From assembly GCF_018604545.1 (NCBI RefSeq), contig NZ_CP075896.1, positions 2,418,001 to 2,482,000 of the forward strand: 64,000 nt of DNA. Reading direction: 5' to 3'. The notes under the pieces are model-generated. The model saw only the letters and a list, made by a program, of their open reading frames with translations, was not told the origin of the DNA and ran no database searches. Shown here piece by piece: positions 1-9,401 of this stretch. A program made the position numbers and the translations under genes. The first letter of the stretch is position 1. Each line of letters begins with the position of its first letter. The stretch comes from Streptomyces koelreuteriae. GTDB taxonomy: Bacteria; Actinomycetota; Actinomycetes; Streptomycetales; Streptomycetaceae.

Positions 1-2247
1 GACCCCCGGCCACGCACCCCGCACCCTGCCCTTCCACTCGGCGAGCTCCCGCGCCGCATCCACCCCCATCGAGCGATGCGCCAGCGCCGCAGGCGCGTAG
101 AGCCGCTCGACGTACTCGCGGACCATGCGCCCGGCCAGCACCTTCGGCCCGAGCAGGCTGAGGGTCCGGCGGACCATCTCGATCCAGCGGTCGGGCAGCC
201 CGCTGCGGCCGCGCTCGTAGAAGCGGGGCGTCACCCGCTGCTCCAGCAGGTCGTACAGCGCCGCGGCCTCTATGTCGTCGCGGCGGTCCGGGTCGGTCCC
301 GACACCGTCGGCGGTGGGGATGGCCCAGCCGAAGTCGGGCTGGAACCACTCGTCCCACCAGCCGTCGAGGACGGACAGATTGAGACAACCGTTGAGCGCG
401 GCCTTCATGCCGGACGTGCCGCAGGCCTCCAGCGGCCGCAGCGGATTGTTCAGCCAGATGTCGCAGCCCGGGTACAGCTTCTGCGCCATGGCCATGCCGT
501 AGTCAGGCAGGAACACGAGCCGGTGCCGCACCCGCGGATCGTCCGCGAACCGCACCAGCTCCTGCACCAGCCGCTTCCCGCCGTCGTCCGCGGGGTGCGC
601 CTTGCCCGCGACGACGATCTGGACCGGCCGCTCGGAGTGCAGCAGCAGGTCCATCAGCCGGTCGCGGTCGCGCAGCATCAGCGTCAGACGCTTGTACGAG
701 GGGACGCGCCGGGCGAAGCCGATGGTGAGGACGTCCGGGTCGAGCACGCCGTCGATCCAGCCCAGCTCGGCCGTACCGGCACCGCGCTGCCGCCAGGAGG
801 CCCGCAGCCGCTCCCGCACCTCGGTCACGAGCTGTTCGCGCAGGCCGCGGCGCAGCTCCCAGATCTCCTGGTCGGGGATGTCCGCCACCGAGTCCCAGCG
901 GTCCGAGCCGCCGACGGTCAGCGCGTCCTCGGCGCGCTGCACACCGATCTGCCGGGCGCCGAGCCGGAACACCTCGGGGGCGACCCAGGTGGGTGCGTGC
1001 ACCCCGTTGGTCACGGACGTGATCGGCACCTCGTCGGCGTCGAAGCCGGGCCACAGGCCGGAGAACATCTCGCGGCTGACGTTGCCGTGCAGCAGGGAGA
1101 CACCGTTGGCGCGCTGGGCCAGGCGCAGGCCCATCACGGCCATGTTGAACAGGTTGGGCTCCCCGCCTGGGTAGGTCTCCATGCCGAGCCGCAGGACGCG
1201 CTGGACGTCGATGCGGGGCAGCTCCGCGTCGGGGCCGAAGTGGCGGGCGACCAGTTCGCGGTCGAAGCGGTCGATGCCGGCCGGGACGGGGGTGTGGGTG
1301 GTGAAGACGGTCCCGGAGCGGACCGCCTCCAGGGCCGCGTCGAAGTCCGAGCCCGCCGCGCAGAGTTCGGCGATCCGCTCCAGGCCGAGGAACCCGGCGT
1401 GCCCCTCGTTGGTGTGGAAGACCTCGGGCGCGGGATGCCCGGTCAGCCGGCAGTACGTCCGGACCGCCCGCACACCTCCTATGCCCAGCAGCATCTCCTG
1501 CAGCAGCCGGTGCTCGCTGCCGCCGCCGTAGAGCCGGTCGGTGACACCGCGCTCGCCGAGGTCGTTCTCCTCGACGTCCGAGTCGAGCATCAGCAGCGGG
1601 ACCCGGCCGACCTGCGCCAGCCAGATCCGGGCGCGCAGCTGTTTGCCGCCGGGCAGGGCGAGGGCGACCTGGGCGGGGGTGCCGTCGGGCTCCTCCAGGA
1701 GGACCAGGGGCAGCTCGTTCGGGTCGAGGACGGGGTAGTGCTCCTGCTGCCAGCCGTCCCGGGAGAGGGTCTGGCGGAAGTAGCCGTGCCGGTAGAGCAG
1801 GCCGACGCCGATCAGCGGGACGCCCAGGTCGCTGGCCGCCTTCAGATGGTCGCCGGCCAGGATGCCGAGGCCGCCGGAGTACTGCGGCAGGGCAGCCGTG
1901 ATGCCGAACTCGGGTGAGAAGTAGGCGATCGCGGCGGGCAGTTCCTCGGGCTGGGCCTGGTACCAGCGCTCGCCGGTCATGTAGTCGTGCAGATCGCCCG
2001 CGACGGCGGCGAGGCGGCGCAGGAAGCGGCGGTCCTCGGCCAGGGCCGCGAGCCGCGCGGGCGGCACGCTGCCCAGCAGCCGGACCGGGTCGCGCCCGGA
2101 GGCGGCCCAGCGCTCGGGGTCGACGGACTGGAAGAGGTCACGGGTCTCCGTGTGCCACGACCACCGCAGATTGCGGGCCAGATCGCTCAGCGGCCGGAGC
2201 GGGTCGGGGAGAACGGGTCGGACGGTGAATCGACGGATCGCCTTCAC
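1..2247 (-). CDS. glgP: Alpha-glucan (glycogen) phosphorylase, 3' end cut by window edge
   Basis: This enzyme releases glucose-1-phosphate from alpha-1,4-glucans in the cytosol. The minus-strand reading frame is open from the GTG at 2247 to base 1, giving about 749 residues; the C-terminus lies outside the window. Family features seen in order are an N-terminal DUF3417-like segment (KAIRRFTVRP...LRNLRWSW), the stretch EFGITAALPQYSGGLGILAGDH, HTNEGHAGFL, the loop TTHTPVPAGID, TNGVHAPTW and, near the end, NPLRPLEACGTSGMKAALNG, which is the pyridoxal-phosphate-site region. GAGGTGG lies about five bases before the GTG. It is transcribed away from the protease and the glgE cluster, so the degradative enzyme sits beside the glucan-building genes. 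Confidence 0.95.
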   Translation of the reverse strand, partial: MKAIRRFTVRPVLPDPLRPLSDLARNLRWSWHTETRDLFQSVDPERWAASGRDPVRLLGSVPPARLAALAEDRRFLRRLAAVAGDLHDYMTGERWYQAQPEELPAAIAYFSPEFGITAALPQYSGGLGILAGDHLKAASDLGVPLIGVGLLYRHGYFRQTLSRDGWQQEHYPVLDPNELPLVLLEEPDGTPAQVALALPGGKQLRARIWLAQVGRVPLLMLDSDVEENDLGERGVTDRLYGGGSEHRLLQEMLLGIGGVRAVRTYCRLTGHPAPEVFHTNEGHAGFLGLERIAELCAAGSDFDAALEAVRSGTVFTTHTPVPAGIDRFDRELVARHFGPDAELPRIDVQRVLRLGMETYPGGEPNLFNMAVMGLRLAQRANGVSLLHGNVSREMFSGLWPGFDADEVPITSVTNGVHAPTWVAPEVFRLGARQIGVQRAEDALTVGGSDRWDSVADIPDQEIWELRRGLREQLVTEVRERLRASWRQRGAGTAELGWIDGVLDPDVLTIGFARRVPSYKRLTLMLRDRDRLMDLLLHSERPVQIVVAGKAHPADDGGKRLVQELVRFADDPRVRHRLVFLPDYGMAMAQKLYPGCDIWLNNPLRPLEACGTSGMKAALNGCLNLSVLDGWWDEWFQPDFGWAIPTADGVGTDPDRRDDIEAAALYDLLEQRVTPRFYERGRSGLPDRWIEMVRRTLSLLGPKVLAGRMVREYVERLYAPAALAHRSMGVDAARELAEWKGRVRGAWPGV

Positions 2248-2537
2248 GGGTTCCACCTCGGCGCGTTCGCAGGTTGACGCAGGGCTTTGACACAGGGCTT
2301 CATCGACGTCTCCTACGACAGTACCGGCGGATGTGCCGCCGCCGCTGAGGCTCCGCCGTCGGACCCCCGATCGGCCTGAACAGCACCATTCACGGATATG
2401 GCCGATTCCACCCCCATAGGCGTCCTTGTGGTGTTTCACGCGCCACGAGAGGCTGCCTCTGGCGTACCGGCCCGCGCCCGCCGCTCACGGCGTCGCGCGG
2501 GCCGCCGTACGCCGAGTCGAGGAGGGGAACTCGGACC

Positions 2538-3740
2538 ATGGCACGGACGCGCACACGGCGCCCGCGCTGGACGGGGGGCCTGGCCGCGGCGATCTGCATC
2601 GCGGCGTTTTCGGCCATCACCCTGCCCGCGCACGCCGTACCGGAGGGGCGGATACTCGGCGCCGGAGGACCCGGCTCCGTGCACGGCAGTTATCTGGTGA
2701 CACTGAAGGAGGGCACGCGGGCACCGTCGGGGGCCGGAAGGGGCCTGGCCGAGACGTACGGGGTCGATATAAGCCACACCTACGGGACCGTCCTGAACGG
2801 CTACGCGATCAGGGCGAACGCGAGACAGGCCGCACGGCTCGCCGCCGATCCCCGGGTCGCCTCGGTCGTCCAGGACACCCGGGTACGGCTGGAGGGCACG
2901 CGGCGCGACCCCGCGTCCTGGGGACTGGACCGCGTCGACCAGCCGAGTCTGCCCCTGGACCGCAGCTACTCCTGGCCCGAGTCGGCGGGGGCCGGGGTGA
3001 CGGTGTACGTGATCGACACCGGCGTCCGGACCACCCACCGGGACTTCGGGGGCCGGGCGAGCCACGGCTGGGACTTCGTCGGGAACGACAAGGTCGCGGC
3101 GGACGCAGGCGGCCACGGCACGCACGTGGCCGGCACGGTCGCAGGGAAGACCCACGGCGTCGCCGGCAAGGCCCGGATCGTCTCCGTGCGCGTCCTGGAC
3201 GCGGCGGGCGCCGGCACCACGGCCCGGGTGATCGCCGGGATCGACTGGGTGACGCGGCACGCGAGGAAGCCCGCGGTCGCCAACCTCAGTCTGGGCGGCC
3301 CGCGCAACGACCGGCTGGACGCCGCCGTCCGTGCCTCCATCGCCTCCGGCGTCAGCTACACGATCGCCGCGGGCAACGACGGCAGGCCGGCCGGGCTGTA
3401 CTCCCCGGCGGGCGTCAAGCAGGCGATCACGGTCGGCGCGACCGACCGCAGGGATACAAAACCGGCCTTCTCCAACCACGGTCCGGCCCTCGATCTGTTC
3501 GCCCCGGGCGTCGAAATCACCTCCGCCACCGCCGCGAGCGACACCGCGCGGGCCACCTTCTCGGGTACCTCGATGGCCTCTCCGCACGCGGCGGGCGCGG
3601 CCGCGCTGTATCTGGCCGATCATCCGAAAGCGACTCCGTCCCAGGTCGGGAGGGCTCTGACCACGGGAGCGGCGACCGGGAAGATCTCCGGTCGGGGCGC
3701 GGGTTCGCCGGACAAGTTACTGCGGGTGCCGCACCCGTAG
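2538..3740 (+). CDS. Secreted subtilisin-like serine protease (S8), contains a TTA codon
   Basis: A 400-residue secreted endopeptidase. The N-terminus has a Tat/Sec-like basic stretch (RTRTRRPRW) and a hydrophobic core ending near AHA (about residue 33). An inhibitor-I9 propeptide (SYLVTLKEG onward, about 50-115) is followed by the S8 catalytic domain with Asp160 in VIDTG, His193 in GHGTHVAG, the oxyanion Asn in AAGNDG and Ser345 in GTSMASPHAAG. No extra C-terminal domain is present, as in proteinase K-like members. The start has GAGGAGGGG about ten bases upstream. Codon 394 is TTA, so translation should need the bldA tRNA and be late or development-linked. A strong hairpin follows the stop. 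Confidence 0.93.
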   Translation: MARTRTRRPRWTGGLAAAICIAAFSAITLPAHAVPEGRILGAGGPGSVHGSYLVTLKEGTRAPSGAGRGLAETYGVDISHTYGTVLNGYAIRANARQAARLAADPRVASVVQDTRVRLEGTRRDPASWGLDRVDQPSLPLDRSYSWPESAGAGVTVYVIDTGVRTTHRDFGGRASHGWDFVGNDKVAADAGGHGTHVAGTVAGKTHGVAGKARIVSVRVLDAAGAGTTARVIAGIDWVTRHARKPAVANLSLGGPRNDRLDAAVRASIASGVSYTIAAGNDGRPAGLYSPAGVKQAITVGATDRRDTKPAFSNHGPALDLFAPGVEITSATAASDTARATFSGTSMASPHAAGAAALYLADHPKATPSQVGRALTTGAATGKISGRGAGSPDKLLRVPHP

Positions 3741-3766
3741 GGCGAAGGAGCAGCCACACACCAGGG

Positions 3767-3795
3767 CCGGCCTCGTCCGTCGCGGACGAGGCCGG
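3767..3795 (+). terminator. Terminator after the S8 protease
   Basis: Perfect 13-base arms (CCGGCCTCGTCCG, 3767-3779, and its complement, 3783-3795) with a three-base loop, 27 bases after the protease stop. It should insulate the glgE promoter that begins only three bases later. Confidence 0.8.
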
Positions 3796-3797
3796 TC

Positions 3798-3826
3798 TTG
3801 TGTGTCGACATACGCGTGAGTAGTTA
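3798..3826 (+). promoter_or_regulatory. Candidate vegetative promoter of glgE operon
   Basis: TTGTGT (3798-3803), a 17-base spacer and TAGTTA (3821-3826) resemble a housekeeping promoter. Transcription would start near 3833 and leave a leader of about 120 bases before glgE. Inferred from sequence only. Confidence 0.45.
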
Positions 3827-3842
3827 ACAAAGTGCCGGATTG

Positions 3843-3951
3843 CCCACCCGAATAGGGTGGGAAGGCTCCTGCGGGTACCCCTCTCAGGAGCACCACGCAG
3901 GACCCACCTCCCCATAGACCTCCGCCCACCCACGTTGACGCGGACAGGAGC
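3843..3951 (+). promoter_or_regulatory. glgE leader with alternative pairing to the ribosome site
   Basis: Two hairpins lie in the leader: CCCACCC/GGGTGGG (3843-3849 with 3855-3861) and GCTCCTG/CAGGAGC (3865-3871 with 3885-3891). The 7-mer CAGGAGC recurs exactly at 3945-3951, where it is the glgE ribosome-binding site, so GCTCCTG could pair with either copy. This could mask or free the site. The pairing is visible; a regulatory role is inference. Confidence 0.35.
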
Positions 3952-3955
3952 GGTC

Positions 3956-6072
3956 ATGCCCGCCAAGCACCCTTCGTCACCACCCCCCACCCGCCGCACC
4001 GGGGCGCGCGCGCCCGGCGGCGGGGAACGTCCCGTGCGCCCGGCCGACACCGGCCCACCGGCCCCGCCACCGTCGCCCGCGGGCGAGGCGACCGCCGTCG
4101 GGCGCATACCCGTGCTCGATGTCCGCCCGGTCGTCCAGCACGGCCGCCGTCCGGCCAAGGCCGTGACCGGGGAGACCTTCGACATCTCGGCGACCGTGTT
4201 CCGGGAGGGGCACGACGCGGTGGCCGCCAATGCCGTCCTGAGGGACCCCGAGGGCTGCCCCGGGCCCTGGACACCGCTGCGGGAGCTGGCCCCCGGCACG
4301 GACCGCTGGGGCGCCACGGTCACCGCCGGGGAGCCCGGCCTGTGGACGTTCACCGTGGAGGCGTGGGGCGACCCGGTCGGCACCTGGCGCCACCACGCGC
4401 AGATCAAGATCCCGGCCGGCATGGACACGGACGTAGTCCTGGAGGAGGGCGCACGCCTGTACGAGCGGGCGGCCGACGGCGTCCCCGAGGAGGAGGGCCT
4501 GCGGGACGTGGTCCTGGCCGCCGTCGACGCCTTGCGGGACGAGAGCCGCCCGGCGGCCTCACGTCTCGCGGCGGCGTTGACGCCGGAGGTGGACGAGGTA
4601 CTGGCCCGCCATCCCCTCCGGGACCTGGTCACCACCTCCGAACCCCTGCCGCTCCTCGTGGAGCGGGAGCGGGCCCTGTACGGCTCCTGGTACGAGTTCT
4701 TCCCCCGCTCCGAAGGCACCCCGAAGCAGCCGCACGGCACGTTCCGCACCGCGGCCCGGCGCCTCCCGGCGATCGCCGCGATGGGCTTCGACGTCGTCTA
4801 CCTGCCCCCGATCCACCCGATCGGCACGACCTTCCGCAAGGGCAAGAACAACACCCTCTCCCCCGGCCCCGACGACGTCGGCGTGCCCTGGGCGATCGGC
4901 TCGCCCGAGGGCGGCCACGACGCCGTGCACCCCGCCCTGGGCACCCTGGAGGACTTCACCTGGTTCGTGGAGCAGGCCCGGGACCTGGGCATGGAGGTGG
5001 CTCTCGACTTCGCCCTGCAGTGCTCGCCGGACCATCCCTGGGTGCAGAAGCACCCCGAGTGGTTCCACCACCGCCCCGACGGCACCATCGCCTACGCCGA
5101 GAACCCGCCGAAGAAGTACCAGGACATCTACCCCATCGCCTTCGACGCCGACATGGACGGCCTCATCGCCGAGACCGTCCGGGTGCTGCGGCACTGGATG
5201 GACACCGGCGTGCGGATCTTCCGCGTGGACAACCCGCACACCAAGCCGGTCGTCTTCTGGGAGCGGGTCATCGCGGACATCAACCGCACCGACCCCGACG
5301 TGATCTTCCTGGCCGAGGCCTTCACCCGCCCGGCGATGATGGCCACCCTGGCCCAGATCGGCTTCCAGCAGTCCTACACGTACTTCACCTGGCGCAACAC
5401 CAAGCAGGAGCTGACCGACTACCTCACCGAACTTTCCGGCGAAGCCGCCTCCTACATGCGGCCGAACTTCTTCGCCAACACCCCCGACATCCTGCACGCC
5501 TACCTCCAGAACGGCGGGCGCCCCGCCTTCGAGGTCCGGGCGGTGCTGGCGGCAACCCTGTCGCCGACCTGGGGCATCTACTCGGGCTACGAGCTGTGCG
5601 AGAACACCCCGCTCAAGGAAGGCAGCGAGGAGTACCTCCACTCGGAGAAGTACCAGCTCAGGCATCGCGACTGGGAAGCGGCCGAGCGTGAGGGGCGCAG
5701 CATCACCCGGCTGCTGACCAGGCTCAACACCATCCGGCGGGAGAATCCGGCCCTCCAGCAGCTGCGCGACATCCACTTCCACGACGCGGACCAGGAGGCG
5801 GTGATCGCCTACTCGAAGCGGCAGGGTTCGAACACGGTTCTGGTGGTCGCCAACCTCGACCCCCACCACACCCAGGAGGCGACGGTCTCGTTGGACATGC
5901 CGCAACTCGGCCTGGACTGGCACGAGTCGGTGCCGGTGCGGGACGAGCTCACCGGCGAGACCTATCACTGGGGCAGGGCCAACTACGTGCGTCTCGAACC
6001 GGGCCGGAGCCCCGCGCACGTCTTCACGGTGCTGCGACCGTCCACCCCGCAGATGGGAGGGTCACCCACAAC

Positions 6073-6076
<4 letters not shown>
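3956..6076 (+). CDS. glgE: GlgE: alpha-1,4-glucan:maltose-1-phosphate maltosyltransferase
   Basis: It transfers maltose from maltose-1-phosphate to the non-reducing end of alpha-glucans (GH13_3) in the cytosol. The ATG at 3956 is preferred because AGGAG ends five bases before it; an in-frame ATG at 3857 has no such site. The 706 residues comprise a Pro-rich N-terminal tail of about 45 residues, an N-terminal domain beginning near [12 protein letters not shown], and the catalytic barrel with the nucleophile Asp425 ([12 protein letters not shown]) and acid/base Glu454 (FLAEAFTRP). The 29-residue spacing equals that of D394/E423 in S. coelicolor GlgE as I recall it, so this tail is about 31 residues longer. 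The stop overlaps the treS start (ATGA), indicating coupling. Confidence 0.97.
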
Positions 6077-7773
<1,697 letters not shown>

Positions 7774-7815
7774 GGGCCGTATGAGGCCCGGATCGGCCTG
7801 CTGAGGCCTGTTCCG

Positions 7816-7861
7816 CGGGGCAGGCCGCAAACCCCCGCGGCGGGGCGTTTCCCCTGCCCCG
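7816..7861 (+). promoter_or_regulatory. Intercistronic stem-loop between treS and mak
   Basis: Nine-base arms CGGGGCAGG (7816-7824) and CCTGCCCCG (7853-7861) enclose a further partly paired AAACCCC/GGGGCGTTT segment. It could attenuate read-through or stabilise the upstream glgE-treS message. There is no U-run, so a plain terminator is not assured. Confidence 0.4.
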
Positions 7862-7928
7862 CCCGGGGCACGCATGAAGAACACCCCACCCGGTGACGCA
7901 TCACACATGGGTGAAAGGACGCGACGTC

Positions 7929-9371
7929 ATGTCGGAAGCCGTCACACGCACCGTCACCACCCCGCCCGGCCTTCTCGCCTCTCTGGATCCCCTGCTGCGG
8001 GAATGGCTGCCACGGCAGCGCTGGTTCGCCGGCAAGGGCCGTCCGGTCACCGGGTTCACACTGGTCGAGGCCACCGAGCTGCTGCCCGCCAGTGCCAAGC
8101 TCGGCCTGTACCACCTGCTGGTACGCGCCCATCAGCCGCTTGTGCCGTCCCCCGGCGCGCCCGGCCACCCCGGCGACTGCTACCAGCTCCTGATAGGCGT
8201 GCGCGAGGCGCTGCCGCCTCGGCTGGCGCCCGCGCTGATCGGACACGTACCGACGGGGCCGCTGGCCGGCCGCACCGTCTACGACGCCCTGCACGACACC
8301 CGGCCCGCCGAGCTGCTCCTGGAGGCGCTGCGCACCCAGGCCCGTATCGGCAGGCTCCGCTTCGAGCGGGACCCCGGCCAGGACATCCGCTCCGGGCTGG
8401 TGCCCCGCGTGGTGACCGCAGAGCAGTCCAACTCGTCCGTCGTCTACGGAGATACGTTCATCCTGAAGCTGCTGCGCCGGATCGTGCCCGGGATCAACCC
8501 CGATCTGGAGCTGCCGCTGGCGCTGGCCCGCGAGGGCAGCCCCCGGGTGCCCGCGCCGACGGCCTGGATGGTCGCGGACATCGACCCCACGGCGGACCCG
8601 GTGATCGCGGCGGGCCAGGCGGACCTCGCCCAGCATCCGTACGTGCTGGGGGTGCTCCAGCCGTATCTGCAGGGCGCCTCCGACGGCTGGGAGCTGGCGC
8701 TGCGCGAGCTGGCCAAGGGCGAGGACTTCGGCGCCGAGGCGCGGGCGCTGGGGCGGGCCACCGCCGAGGTGCACACCGCGCTCGCCCGGGCGCTGCCGAC
8801 GGTCACGCTCGGTCACATGCAGCTCCAGCTCATGGTGGACGGCATGATCGAGCGGCTGGAGGCGGCCGTCCAGGCGGTCGCCGCGCTGCGGCCCTACGCC
8901 GACGGGTTGCGCTCGGCGTTCACGGCGCTGGGCGATCTGGCCTCCGAGGGCCGCACCTGGACCGCGCAGCGCGTGCACGGCGATCTGCATCTCGGGCAGT
9001 GCCTGCGCTCACCGGGCGGTGAGTGGTGGCTGATCGACTTCGAGGGCGAGCCGGCCCGGCCGCTGCCCGAGCGGCGGATGCCGCAGCCGGCGGTGCGGGA
9101 CGTCGCCGGCATGCTGCGCTCCTTCGACTACGCGGCCCGCTCGGCCGATCCGCCCCAGCCGGACTGGGCCGAGACCTGCCGGTCCGCGTACTGCTCCGGC
9201 TACGCCGAGGCCTCCGGCCGCGATCCGCGCACCGACCCGGTGCTGCTGCGGGCCTACGAGACGGACAAGGCGATCTACGAGGTGGTGTACGAGGCCCGCC
9301 ATCGCCCCGACTGGCTGCCGGTGCCGCTGGCCGCCATAAGCCGGCTGTCCTCGTCCGGCCATCTGACCTGA
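7929..9371 (+). CDS. mak: Maltokinase (Pep2/Mak)
   Basis: It phosphorylates maltose with ATP to maltose-1-phosphate, the donor for GlgE. The 480-residue protein has the N-terminal cap typical of Mak (LREWLPRQRWFAGKGR) and a kinase fold like aminoglycoside phosphotransferases: Asp352 lies in the Brenner-type motif VHGDLHLGQ and the metal-binding Asp370 in LIDFEGEP. An in-frame GTG at 7893 would add 12 residues, but GAAAGGAC at 7913-7920 points to the ATG at 7929. The gene follows treS and precedes glgB by 30 bases, so trehalose to maltose to maltose-1-phosphate to branched glucan is encoded in order. Confidence 0.95.
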   Translation: MSEAVTRTVTTPPGLLASLDPLLREWLPRQRWFAGKGRPVTGFTLVEATELLPASAKLGLYHLLVRAHQPLVPSPGAPGHPGDCYQLLIGVREALPPRLAPALIGHVPTGPLAGRTVYDALHDTRPAELLLEALRTQARIGRLRFERDPGQDIRSGLVPRVVTAEQSNSSVVYGDTFILKLLRRIVPGINPDLELPLALAREGSPRVPAPTAWMVADIDPTADPVIAAGQADLAQHPYVLGVLQPYLQGASDGWELALRELAKGEDFGAEARALGRATAEVHTALARALPTVTLGHMQLQLMVDGMIERLEAAVQAVAALRPYADGLRSAFTALGDLASEGRTWTAQRVHGDLHLGQCLRSPGGEWWLIDFEGEPARPLPERRMPQPAVRDVAGMLRSFDYAARSADPPQPDWAETCRSAYCSGYAEASGRDPRTDPVLLRAYETDKAIYEVVYEARHRPDWLPVPLAAISRLSSSGHLT

Positions 9372-9401
9372 CCGACCACCTGCGCCCAGGAGGCTGCGCC
9401 C

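Noticed and set aside
76..1917. Plus-strand open frame of 613 codons
   Set aside because: It lies opposite glgP, whose minus-strand product shows clear family motifs. The plus frame has only GC-driven composition.
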